Origin: Cutaneotrichosporon cavernicola
Lineage: Eukaryota > Basidiomycota > Tremellomycetes > Trichosporonales > Trichosporonaceae
Direction: 5' to 3'
Assembly (NCBI RefSeq): GCF_030864355.1
Contig: NC_083395.1
Location: forward strand, 2,170,001 to 2,234,000
DNA: 64,000 nt
The position numbers and the translations under genes are program-made. The notes below the pieces were generated by a model, which made no database searches, had not been told where the DNA came from, and worked only from the letters and a program-made list of their open reading frames with translations. Of this stretch, positions 25,490 through 35,788 are shown in pieces; within the stretch, counting starts at the first letter, position 1, and every line of letters begins with the position of its first letter.

Positions 25490-26936
25490 ATGATACACGC
25501 GTCGTACATCTTCCACAATCAATCGGACACGCGGACAACGGGACACGGGGCTCGCCGCGAATCGCCTGCTCCAACACACCCACGGCCGTGGAGGTGAACC
25601 GACAATCATCATCAACTTGGGCTAGACGCGAGAAGCAAGAAGCGAGTGGGGCGTAGCAACCTTTGCGACATTGGGGCAATTGGCCACTATGGCGAACACT
25701 CATCATCTTTCTCTCCCTTTGAAACCTGGGCGTTGATTCTGGCTGCAGCTATTCAAGACTTGCTCTGAGAGTGCGCGTATCGAGCGGGAGCAAAGTGTTG
25801 TGAGGAGCGTAGCGAGCGGGCCCAGCGATCAAGATAGCACCTCGCTACCCAGAGGCACGTCGTTGTGACTTTACATTACCAGTGGGCAGGTATATACGCC
25901 GCTATACGCTGGTTCCTTCGGACGGCAAGGTTCGAAGGCGGGATCACCGTGAAAACCGGTACACCGAACAGAAGGGAAGACGCGGGCATGCCAAGAGCAA
26001 TCGCGGGACCAAGTGTGCGGGTCAGTGCGGGACAAGATTTCCGCAGGTGGATCTCGATGCCCTCAACTCGGTGACGAACGATACGGCTCAGAGATCAGAG
26101 ACACGGTCACTTGGCGAACGGGAGTGCGGTGTACGGCATTGCTCAACTTTGTTGTCTTGATTCACGAAATGATGCAATGTCAACGGCCGAAACAGGCGGG
26201 ATGATCCCATGCCCTTGTTTGATAATGATTGAATGAATTGCTTGACGAGTTTTGAGTAGTGGCGCAGTGGCGCCGGTTGTTGGTGAACCAGATGGAGTGA
26301 AAGGTGCAAGTGTGGTTGCATCTGGTGGCTGGCGGGAGTGTACGCGCTGCGTCACATGGGATAGAGCTAGAGATCTAAGAACAGTGGGGTATGAGTGAGC
26401 GTCCCATCCACACAGATTCCGCAGTCCCAAACGGCCCACTTTGTTGGCTGTAAAGCTTGCTTACTTTGTAAACAGAGCTATTCAGAGATCAGAGATACAG
26501 AGCTACAAAGGGCTGGAGTAGGTCGGATGGATCCCTATGCTAACCTGCTGTGAAAATACCACAGTATCAACCGGCTAATCGGCTTAAGGGTCAGCCACGC
26601 TTGTTAGGCAGTTTGTTAGGCACTCTGAAACGGCATCGCGGCTTTCAGGGTCATTCAAGGGATCAAGGACGTCAAGGGGTTGAAGGCATGTAAAGGAAAA
26701 TAGCAAAGGTTATTTCAGGTGAATGATGCGAGATGCGAGGAAAGGGTCCTTCGTGACTTTACCCTGGTCGGCCCATCCGTATCAGGAAAATCAGGGAGAT
26801 CAGGTACGCGGAAATGGACACGGGAACGCTCATAAAACCCATTTCTAATATTGGTTAATTGGTTACCCATTACCCAATTACCCAAAAGTCCCAAAATGCT
26901 ATTGGTCTTTAGTTTTGTTAGTCGTTAAGAAATCCC

Positions 26937-26966
26937 CAGCTCGCCAGCTCGCCAGCTCGCCAGCTC
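26937..26966 (+). repeat. 8-bp tandem repeat CAGCTCGC, 3.75 copies
   Basis: Three perfect copies of CAGCTCGC are followed by CAGCTC, in the gene-poor region. Confidence 0.9.
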
Positions 26967-27902
26967 CTCAGACGCGATTTCGTTCCTACGTTCCTATCCC
27001 ACTTCCCAAGCTTTTGGCTGCTGTTCGCCTCCACTATCAAGCCTTTCCCGCCTTTTGAGCTTAGGCCTCCCAGGCAGGTGATAACTGCACAGCTACTCCT
27101 AATCATAGCGTAACCCTGGCTGACAACGTGCACGTCTGCCTGACGACTGCAACTTGCGGGATCAGCAGTCTTTGCCTGCCTCCCGGCCTCCCTTCCGGCC
27201 ATCAGACCTGCCTTCCTCTCATCCAACCAAGCAACCAGAACACGTTACCGCAGTGTCGCCACCGTCAGCACCCGAGGTAGAATCGATGCGCCTGTGTAAG
27301 CTCAGGTACCAAGAGTGGAGTGCTAGTCCCTTTTGAGGTCTCACTCGCTCGTTTGTGCAGCGCAGCTGTATGTAGGAACCAGATCGCGTCAACTATCACC
27401 TGTCTGTTAGGATAAACATCACCCTCCCAACCATCCTGATCACTCTATTTTCCCTCTCCTATAATCGATTGACGCCACGATAGATCAGATTCCTACCAAC
27501 GTCCCGCATCTTCCTTAAAGATTCTGATTCTCGACATCTCTTTCGGTTTACGAGTTTACGAACTCGCCTCCTATCCTTGGGATCTCCATTCGACCCTGTC
27601 CACTTTCCCCAGCGGCCCCAACTTGCACCTGGCCAGGCTCCCAGCTCCCATTCCGCTCCCCGCTACCCACGCCACGCAAAGTCGCTTGCCCATCCTACCT
27701 GTCAGATCCCTTCCACAATCGACGCTGGACGGTTATTAAAGTATCACACACCCCCATTCTTGTTAAACCTTTACCTCTGTTGCCCATTGTCCGTCCTTCA
27801 CTACCACCTGGTCGGCTTTCGTCTGAGCGCACACTTGTCACTGCTGTCCGTGCTAGCTCGACAACGACTTCCAGCCCAATCTCAACTCTCTCCCCGCGGG
27901 CC

Positions 27903-28593
27903 ATGTTTGTCTTCAAATACCTTGTCGTATCATTCCTGTTCGCTGCGTTTGGTATGGCGGATCCAGCAATCTCCAACCAGGACACACCCTGTCTTTCGGC
28001 GTGCGGCAAGTGGTCCGAGGTTGTCGCGACATGCTACCAGGTGTTCACTATCACGCGTAAATATCATTACCGGAATTCAACTCACACCAGCCCACACGAA
28101 TGGGGACTTTTTCTCACAAGGATTCCTCGCCTGCCTCTGCACCGGCCGGAATACCAACGGCACAGAGTATGGCAACGCGACCATGACCCAGGTCGCGGGC
28201 GTGTGCCAGTCGTGCTCCACGACGCCCAATAACATCAAGACTGACTTGTCTGTGAGTGCAGCCAAGGCTCAGAGTGTTGGATTGCCCAGCTTGTGACTGT
28301 GAACGGGTCAAGTGGACGTCCCCATGTCCCATGCTCGTCTCACGCAGGGCCTCACTTGTCAGGCTTCCGTTTGTGACAAGAGTCAGTCCCTAACCTGCTA
28401 GACCTTTCTTGGACTCTGTGCGATTCAAGCATCGAACGGGAGCGCGGCCAATGCTTCGTCCTACGCCCCTCTGGGGTACAAGACGGGAGAGGACGCCAAC
28501 CCAGACCTAAAGAACTCGGCTAGAGCGGTGGCGCCAGGCACCATGCTCGGAGCGGCCGCCGTGCTTCTTACGGGCGCGCTGGCTGTGCTGTAG
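27903..28593 (+). CDS. Small secreted, Cys-containing, probably GPI-anchored protein
   Basis: I do not recognise a family. The ATG at 27903 begins a clear signal peptide (MFVFKYLVVSFLFAAFGMAD). The mature part has a regular set of cysteines: DTPCLSACGKWSEVVATCYQ, then FLACLCTGRNTNGTEYGNAT, then VAGVCQSCSTTPNNI, and a further Cys in FLGLCAIQASNGSAANASS. NGT, NAT, NGS and NAS sequons suggest N-glycosylation. The C terminus (RAVAPGTMLGAAAVLLTGAL) is a small-residue stretch plus a hydrophobic tail, as in GPI-anchor signals. Three introns are inferred: GTAAAT donor near 28053, GTGAGT near 28251, and a 33-nt one before FLGLC. Spliced length is roughly 145 residues. It is likely a cell-wall or surface protein. 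It stands alone between two intergenic regions of more than 1 kb. Confidence 0.7.
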
Positions 28594-29776
28594 GCAAGCA
28601 CGACGACTTGGCTTGCACCCGTTTTGGCGACGAGCTCTGCGGCGCGCTCATATTGTTGGATTTGTTGGATTCTCGCACATCATGGGCCCATGGCGGCCCT
28701 CCCCCGCACATCAAACGTTACATCGACCCTCCCCTTCACGAAACATCATGGAAACATTAAGCTTTTGGTCTGTGACGCCTTCCAGGTCCCCGCCCAAGCA
28801 TAGACATTATAGACGCGCATTGTATAGTTACCCATAGCCTCCTCCAACCATGCCTTGTTGGTGTCACCCTGTCACCCGCAGATTGCATCGCCTACATAAT
28901 ATAATCACCATGTAATATAGCTTTGGAAAATGAGAACTTGCCAAGGATGGTGACCAGCTACTCTGCCCCTTAGATCCTCATCACCGTGATCGTCACGATC
29001 ACCCGTTTTGCGCATCTTGCTAGCTGCTGATCTGCCAGATCGAGATGATCTGACACCCTTTTCGTTTCACTTGCCAAGCAACTGTTACAATTGTCACCAA
29101 TGACTCAATTGCACTACCTGTACACCTTTGTTAGTCCCAAATCTATCCCTGGCCTCAGCTTTGTACCTTTGTTTAGCCTCGTGCACATTCCACATTGCTC
29201 CAGATCTGTGTCGCTGGAATGAAATAGAATTCGCGAGACGCACAAGCCTGTGATCGTAGCAACTGGTTTACCCCTGGAGCTCAAGCCACTCGAACTCAAA
29301 GGGAATGAGAAGTAAACACGCGACAGGAAGCTTGGCACTTGGCACCGTGACGATCGTGACGACTGTAAACGTGGAGTGGAACGTGATCCGAGCCTCGCGT
29401 CCTGACCGCGTCCTGACCGCGTCCTGACGATGGTCTTCAGTACCTAGCTTGAATTCAAACAAGTCGAGTGCGGAGGATTATTAATATCAAAGGCCCGAGG
29501 TGAAGGTAAAGGTGCTACACGTCCAAGTGCCAAACTGTAAAGGATGAGAGGGTTACGTCGGAAAAAGGAAAGGGGATACCAGGACACATCACACAGGTTG
29601 TGAACAAGGCCTCGTGCGTCCTGTTATCTCCCAATCACCCGTGGGAATGTTTACCACGTTGACTGTCATGTCATCGTCACGTCGGAAATCCAACCTCCAC
29701 TCGCGTGGTTCTGACCTCCACCACTTGAATTTATCAACAGGTTGCCACCTCTCCCCACAACACAACATACACCACC
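28594..29776. other. Intergenic with an 11-bp tandem repeat
   Basis: This is the 3' flank of the secreted-protein gene and the promoter side of DSS1. Palindromic GTGATCGTCACGATCAC-like sequence lies near 28985-29003 and a related GTGACGATCGTGACGAC at 29347-29363. No gene was found. Confidence 0.45.
29396..29428 (+). repeat. Perfect 11-bp tandem repeat, three copies
   Basis: CGCGTCCTGAC occurs three times without interruption, about 350 bp upstream of the DSS1 start codon. Confidence 0.95.
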
Positions 29777-32700
29777 ATGAGGCCGCAATTCGAGTTGCCG
29801 CGCCGACTGGCAACCGTCGCTCCGAGGCGGTTCCAAACCACTAAGCCTGTGCGCCGGAAACGCGAGTTGCCCGTCGAAGAGGCCTCGTTTGATCGCAACC
29901 CTGATGCGTCCAAGGCCAGCATCCAGCGGCAGCCCTACAAGGTCTCAGCCCTCGGTGCCGAGATCCCAGACGACATCCCCCAGGTACCACTGCACATTGA
30001 CCAGATCGAGTCGCGTAGGTTACGATGGTACATGCGTACCATGAACGAGGACAAAATGACTCCCGAAGATGAAGACCGCCTCGCCCGTGCTATGGAGCGT
30101 ACTGTCAAGCCTTCTCGACCACAAATCGCGTTCAAGGCCGAAGACGCCGGTGCCAGCGTAGAGCGTAAAGATTTCTTTGCTATCCCCGGCGAGGACGGTT
30201 ACAACTCGGGCGCGATCAGCGCTGGCGAGATCACTCCGGGCCTCGAGCCTGGGCGTGTCGTCGAGATTCGTCGGTGAGTAAAGTCATCCAAAGAAGACAG
30301 TATGCTTACGTTAGTGAGGCGGGCAACTACGTCGGAGTCATCCTTGCTCCAATTACAGTGGCACTCAAGGAGCGTCTGCTGTTGTTGCAGAGTACGGGCG
30401 AGATCTGGCCCGTGGGCGTCAACGACATCCAGTTTGTCATGCCCAAATCGCTCATCCCCGAAGAAGTGAGCTCCAAGGCCTGGCACCCCGACCTCCTCCA
30501 AATGTGGAAGTCTGGGGATGACATTGGATCCGGAGAGTTCGACGAGAGCAGCATCATCGGCGCAGAGGAGGCGGGTGAGATGCTGGCGGCTCGGCGCAAG
30601 ATTGCGACCGTCCTCCGTCGTGTCTTGCGTGAAACGGAGAGAATGCAGGGCCGCCTGTTGAGTGGCTCGGTCGATTCGGGACGCGGAGGCGGCATGGACG
30701 CACTCTGGGAGGGTCTTGTACCCGCGGACCCGAACACGCGTGGATCGATCTCGGCGGCGGCCGCCGCCGAGTTCCTTCTCAACCGCTCAGAGGCCCAGGC
30801 CGAGGACGGCGAGAACCGGATCACCGTCCGGCCCGGGACTCTGCCGGCGTACGCGGCGCACAGGATGCTCATGGACCGTCCGGATCTGTTCCTCGGAGCC
30901 GACATCAGCATGTGGGAGGAGCAGACGTTCCTCGTGCGCTCTCGTGCCGACGTCGAGCTCCATAATCGCGTGGAACGGTGGGTGACGACGCAGGATCCCA
31001 TCTTCCTTAACTTTGTGGACAAGGCCCAGAAAGTACGCGCAGCGATCAAGGCGGGCGGTGAGCTACCCGAATGGACCGAGGACGAGCGCGACATTTTGTA
31101 TACCCTGACGATGGCGCTGTTTGAACGGCGTGGAACACAGCAACCCCACAATGTCACCTTGGCGTGTAGCATCGCCAAGTGGTTCTCGTCGGACGTCAAT
31201 GACATCATGTCCCTCGGATTCATGGGGCCGCTTCTGAACGAACTCGGCGTCCTGCCCACATATGACTCGGCCATGCCGAACAAGTTGATCGAGAGCGCAT
31301 CGCGTTCGGCCAGCATGGCCGGTTTCGTCATGCCGACCGAGTTTGGCGAGACGGCGAAAGAACCCGTAGCTGCGGACGCTGCGCTCGACGCCCTGCGTCA
31401 AGAGTTCTCGCACCGTGTGTACGTCATCGACGACCCAACCGCGCTCGAGCTCGATGACGGCATCGCCCTTGAGCCCGCTGGCGGCGACCAGTACTGGGTG
31501 CACATGTACGTAGCAGATCCAACTCGCTTCATCGAGCGAGAGGGGATGCTCTCCAAGGCAGCGAGCGTTCTAGGCACCGCCCACTACCTCCACGAGGGAA
31601 CGGTGCCGTTGCTCCCACCCTCGCTGGCAGGCGGCAAACTGTCGCTCGGTGCGGCCGATGGACAGCCGACAATGGTCTTTTCGGCCAAGGTGGACACACA
31701 GGGAACGGTGCATGACTGGAAGGTCGGAATGGGGTTCACGAAGAACACGGTGGTGACGACGTACGACGCCGTCAACGACGCGCTGGGCATCGAGCCTGTG
31801 AAGAAGACGTACCCCTTCGGCAAACTGCGGGACGACTTGATCGTGCGCCCGCCGTTGCGCGCGCTGGACACTCTCGAGGCGGGGCACAACACTGAGCTCC
31901 AGACACTCATGCAGCTCTCGCTCGCGTTGCGTGCTGTGCGCTACAAGGATGCGGGTTTCGAGTGGGTAGGCTCGACCCCCAGTGTGGGTGTTTACAATAT
32001 CGGTCCGGTCCCGACCAATCTGCACGACCGAGAAAAGTTCCCCGCCGCCCCGCGCGCGAGTCCGGCCCTCGACAAGGTGCAGCTCAGCTATGAGGTGGTG
32101 CAGAGGCCGTTAGCCACCAGCGCAACGACCATGGTCACCGAGTTCATGGTGCTCGCGAACCAGATCGCGGCGTGGTTCTGTGACGAGCACAACCTTGCGG
32201 CCGCGTTCCGCGGCTCTGGCCTCGTCACCAACACCAATGCAACGCCACCAGAGTTGACAGTGGAAAAGCTCCTTGCGCAGCGTACGCCTGGCACCGGCTA
32301 TGTGGGAATGGACCAGGCCAAGATTGGGTCTCTTCTTTTCCCAACGACGCAGCTTTCCCCGACCCCTATCCCGCATTGGCTTATGGGCCTTAGCGCGAGC
32401 AAGGGATACATGTGGGCAACGTCGCCGCTGCGACGATACGACGACATGCTCGCGCACTGGCAGATCAAGGGTGCGCTTGCGGCAGCCGCCGGCGTCAGTG
32501 GAGGAGAGGGCGTGCTCTTCAAAGAGGCGATTTGGCCGCTCATCAAGCGTACCTCGTATGGCCAGCAGCGTGGACGCACCGCCCAGCGCACGGACAACCG
32601 GTATTTTACCAGTCTGCTGTTCGAGCAGCGCGCTTCGGGGCCCTTGCCAGAGGGATACGAGGTCGACCCAGCCGAGGCGGTCGACCTCCACGCCCCGATG

Positions 32701-32922
32701 GACGCTACGGTAACGAGCCGCCCATACTACGCCACCTATCAAGATAACGGGCCGTACTTTGTCGACATTAGCGTGCCTACACTCGGATTGGTGTCCAGCG
32801 TTGGCTTTGGGACACAGGCCGAGGCCCAGCGCCGAGCACCCATCGGCGCGACCATCAAGGTCGTGTTCCACCAGACTGCAATCTGGCCGCTGCCCCGCAT
32901 TTCCATGAAGAACGCAGCTTAA
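29777..32922 (+). CDS. DSS1: Mitochondrial 3'-5' exoribonuclease DSS1 (RNB family, cyt-4 type)
   Basis: DSS1 is the RNase II-type catalytic subunit of the fungal mitochondrial degradosome, working with the helicase SUV3. The ATG at 29777 begins an Arg-rich, acid-free presequence (MRPQFELPRRLATVAPRRFQ) that fits mitochondrial import. One 41-nt intron (30274-30314) splices to give 1,034 residues. The RNB domain begins near residue 535 with VYVIDDPTALELDDGIALEP, the paired Asp residues of the catalytic centre, followed by YWVHMYVADPTRFIEREGML and GTVPLLPPSLAGGKLSLG. Later conserved stretches are MVTEFMVLANQIAAWFCDEH and YMWATSPLRRYDDMLAHWQI, the latter being the family's TSPLRRYxD signature. A C-terminal S1-like strand set follows. 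It is close (about 130 bp) to the convergent SF3B4 gene. Confidence 0.92.
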
Positions 32923-33048
32923 CATTACATCACTACTCATAGACCCACATCACATCTCATTGCATGCAGTGCATCACTCGATCCTGGATCTGGAATCTCT
33001 TGATACGATACACTCTCGACTGCATAATACGATAATACGATATACACT

Positions 33049-34184
33049 CTACTGGTTGAAGCCCATGCGGATTGGCGGTGGCGGCGGAGGAGGCGCACCG
33101 CCCTGCTGTTGCTGTTGCTGCTGCTGCTGCTGCTGCTCTCCACCATAGTAGTATCCCCCGTTTGCGTACTGGCTGTAATCGTAGCCCTGGTACCCCTCAT
33201 AGCCGGGGTACTGCTGTTGCTGCCCGTACTGCTGCCCACCATACACGGGCACACCTGGTGGCGGTGGTGGTGCGCCTGCGACCTGCGACGAGGCAAAGCC
33301 TGCAGGAACAGGCGGTGCGGCCGGCGCTGCGGCCGGCGCAGATGCGGCAGGTGGGACATATGCTGGCGCGGCTGGAGTTAGTAGACGACATGGTGGGCAG
33401 TTCACTACTCCCTACTCACCTCCAACTCCGAATGCCCCGCCTCCGAGCATCATCGAGTGCTTCTTCGCCTGCGCAGCGAGTACACGCTCCGCCTGTGTGC
33501 CATGCCGCTCGCCCTTGCCGTCCTTCTTGAACGCATACTGCACCGACACCTGCTTGCCGCCGAGGAACTGGCCGTTGAGGTTCTCGATCGCCTGATCCGC
33601 CGCTTCAAAGTCGTGGAAGCTGACAAAGCCGTAGCCCTTGGACTCGCCTGACGACGGGTCGCGCGCGACCTGTTGTCAGCCATCGCCCCAATGATTGCTC
33701 TCAGCGTCCAAACCCCTCACCTTTGGTGTCTCGGCAATCCCTCCAAACCGCGAGAACGTGTCGTACAGCTCCTGTTCGCTCACGCCCTTGCCCAAGTTAC
33801 CGATGAAGAGGTTGGCGCCGACATCAATCTGCTTCTTGTCGTACGAGGCCTTGTTAACGCGGATCGGCTTGCCAAACATCTTGATCTGGTTCATGATCTT
33901 GACCGCGTAGTCGGCGTCGTCTTCCGAGATGAACTCGCAGAACCCGAACCCCTGGTGCGCCATGCTCACGCGGTCCTTTGGCAGAAACACATTCGCTGGT
34001 GTCAGTAGAGAAGGTAGGGGTCACGCACACACTGGCCCAGCTTGCAGCATGAGCTCCCATATCAACGCGTCGGTGCACCGCTCGTCCAGGTTGCCCTGCT
34101 GTTAGCTTGGCCATGAAGGGTTGCGTAGCTCACCAGATACACTGTCGCCTCCTGGTTCCTGTCCTGCTCTGGCTTGCTCTGCAT
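33049..34184 (-). CDS. HSH49: U2 snRNP splicing factor SF3b subunit 4 (Hsh49/SF3B4)
   Basis: SF3B4 is an RNA-binding subunit of SF3b that contacts pre-mRNA near the branch site. The ATG at 34184 gives [17 protein letters not shown], then [20 protein letters not shown]. It has two RRMs: RNP1 of the first is [20 protein letters not shown], and the second has [20 protein letters not shown] and [20 protein letters not shown]. The tail is Pro/Ala/Gln/Tyr-rich ([20 protein letters not shown]) with a run of eleven Gln, then [17 protein letters not shown] at the stop. At least four short introns are present. The low-complexity C terminus resembles the Pro-rich tail of human SF3B4. It lies tail-to-tail with DSS1. 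Confidence 0.93.
33103..33137 (-). repeat. CAG/CAA repeat encoding poly-Gln in SF3B4
   Basis: On the coding strand a short CAG/CAA run encodes eleven consecutive glutamines near the SF3B4 C terminus. Confidence 0.9.
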
Positions 34185-34343
34185 TTTGGTTTGGATGTTG
34201 ACAGAAGTGGACGCAAGATGAAGTGGCGTTCAAAGTAGTTGTAATCGTCAACGGAAGCAAATTTCAACACACCCAAGTGGCAAAAGTGGAGGTGTGCACA
34301 ATGAACGAGCTGCATCACGTACAAGATTACAACGCACGCGTCC

Positions 34344-35433
34344 CTATGTGAACCGGATGAGCATGAGCGTCCACACGAACAGGAGAATGACCGCAATAAT
34401 CACACCGATAGTCATACACGTCGTACTCCGGCCCTTGGTCGAGACCTTGGACAAGGTGCCCTTGCTCTCCTTGGTTGCGGTGAGATTACTCTCGAGCGTG
34501 TCCTCGGAGTGCTGGAGCATGCCCTTCTCCTCCTCGAGCGAGTTAGAGAAGTGGATCGCGTTGAGTTTCAGCCTATGCGACATCTGATGTGAGCTCTCTT
34601 ACTCTCGTACCAACTAAACTCACATCGGCCAACTGGCCTCCGAGCTCTTCGTGCAACGCCGCGCTCCCGACCGCGCTCTGTGCGCCTCCAGTGCCCAGCA
34701 GACGACGCCGCATGCCCTCCGCACTCATACCCTCGTCCACCTTGGCCGTCTTGAGGGGCAGCAGTCCCGCTTCGCCGCCCGTCTCGTCCTCGCGCCGCCG
34801 CTTGGCAAAGTAGCTCGCCGTGTCCAGCTCACCCCCAGAAGGAGAGAGGAGGATGGAAGGTGAGTGGCTAGGCTCACGTGCCTTTGCAGGCGAGGGAGGA
34901 AGAGGTGGCGGTGAAGTGAGGGCCTCGACGTCCCCCTCATCGAGTTTAGCGGGCACGGCCTCGTCGAGCAGCGCGACCTCAGCCGGCGCAGACGGGAGGT
35001 CTAGGAGCGGGAGCGCGACGGTAGGCGCCGGCGCCCTAGCCTTCTTCGCAGACGCCTGCACCGCATCTTCCGCGCGTGAGAGCATGCCCTCGAGGTCGTC
35101 CAGTGCATCCGCTGTCGTCGACGCCCTGAGGTCAGCTAATGACGGCCAGCTCAGCTTACCCTTCGTTCCCGCCCCGCAGAGCATCGAGCAGCGCCCGCGC
35201 GTACAACACCGTCTGAAATAAGCTCCTGTCGATAGCTAACGCACCTCCCACGTCTTCCGCACCTGCAGCCACGTGCCTTCCTCGCGGTTCTGTGCAAGTG
35301 AGTGGACCAACCGCGTCGCGTTGATCAGCCCGTGCCGGCTCCCAGCGGCGGCTCGTGCCGACGCGAGCACTGTCGGACTCGCATTCATCGAAAGGAGGTT
35401 GAGCGTTGGGACCGTTGCCACTGCTGCTGGCAT
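34344..35433 (-). CDS. USE1: ER SNARE protein USE1
   Basis: USE1 is the SNARE at the ER that works with Ufe1, Sec20 and Sec22 in Golgi-to-ER retrograde fusion. The C-terminal exon has a SNARE-like heptad helix (MSHRLKLNAIHFSNSLEEEK, then HSEDTLESNLTATKESKGTL). It is followed by a tail anchor (TTCMTIGVIIAVILLFVWTL) with only a few residues after it. The middle is an acidic/Pro/Ser-rich linker (about 34650-35100). The first exon from the ATG at 35433 reads MPAAVATVPTLNLLSMNASP and continues to LINATRLVHSLAQNREEGTW, a helical N-terminal region seen in USE1 proteins. Three short introns are inferred. It is divergent from SWR1, with about 355 bp between starts. Identification rests mainly on the tail-anchored SNARE helix and overall layout. 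Confidence 0.75.
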
Positions 35434-35788
35434 TGTGAGTAAGTAGGTTGGTTGTCAACAGCGTCGTGGCCACCATCTCAAGTCTGGCTGGCAGCCCCAA
35501 GTGGAGGTCAGCGCGTCATCACTCCCCCATTTTTCTTTAGAGTTTATGATAATATCTCCAAGGTCTGTGTTGAGCCGCGTCGCCGCTCTTCGACGCTTCA
35601 ACTCGATTTCCTGTATCCACCACCATCGTTGACAACCTCCAACGCATCCCTGCGCACATTCTGTTTACCTGGTTGCGTATATTTCCACCAGATACATTCC
35701 TGTCTCATTTTACCTGTCTTCATCCGATCCCGGGCAACCCGGTATGAGGTGCTGAGCCACTGAGCCCACCAAGTGGAGGTCCTCCACC
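35434..35788. promoter_or_regulatory. Divergent USE1-SWR1 intergenic region
   Basis: About 355 bp between two start codons; both promoters must lie here or within the leaders. The centre is AT-richer (35520-35560). No specific site is claimed. Confidence 0.4.

Larger units (their letters stand above)
23289..27902. other. 4.6-kb gene-poor region
   Basis: No protein-coding gene could be supported here on either strand. The longest open frames (for example 25135-25656, +) are compositionally odd, open in several frames at once and have no recognisable content. The region holds a G17 run (23884-23900), a C9 run (25126-25134), several short tandem repeats and a few AT-richer patches (26820-26930). 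It separates two divergent genes, so both promoters should lie at its ends. Pyrimidine-rich sequence from about 27420 to 27900 looks like the leader of the secreted-protein gene. Long noncoding RNA, long 5' UTRs with introns, or a distal regulatory region are all possible. Confidence 0.5.

Noticed and set aside
25135..25656. 173-codon open frame on the + strand in the gene-poor region
   Set aside because: It includes poly-Pro from a C-run, repeats from a tandem duplication and no conserved motif; overlapping frames are open too. Likely chance.
26820..26900. TTACCCA/TTGGTTA repeats as telomere-like or transposon end
   Set aside because: Only a few imperfect copies, no telomeric hexamer array and no flanking target duplication.
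26937..26966. Short direct repeats as a CRISPR-like array
   Set aside because: Units are adjacent with no spacers and the genome is eukaryotic; simple tandem repeat.
30327..31331. 334-codon open frame antisense to DSS1
   Set aside because: It is the shadow of the highly GC-biased DSS1 coding strand; the sense frame has full RNB motifs.
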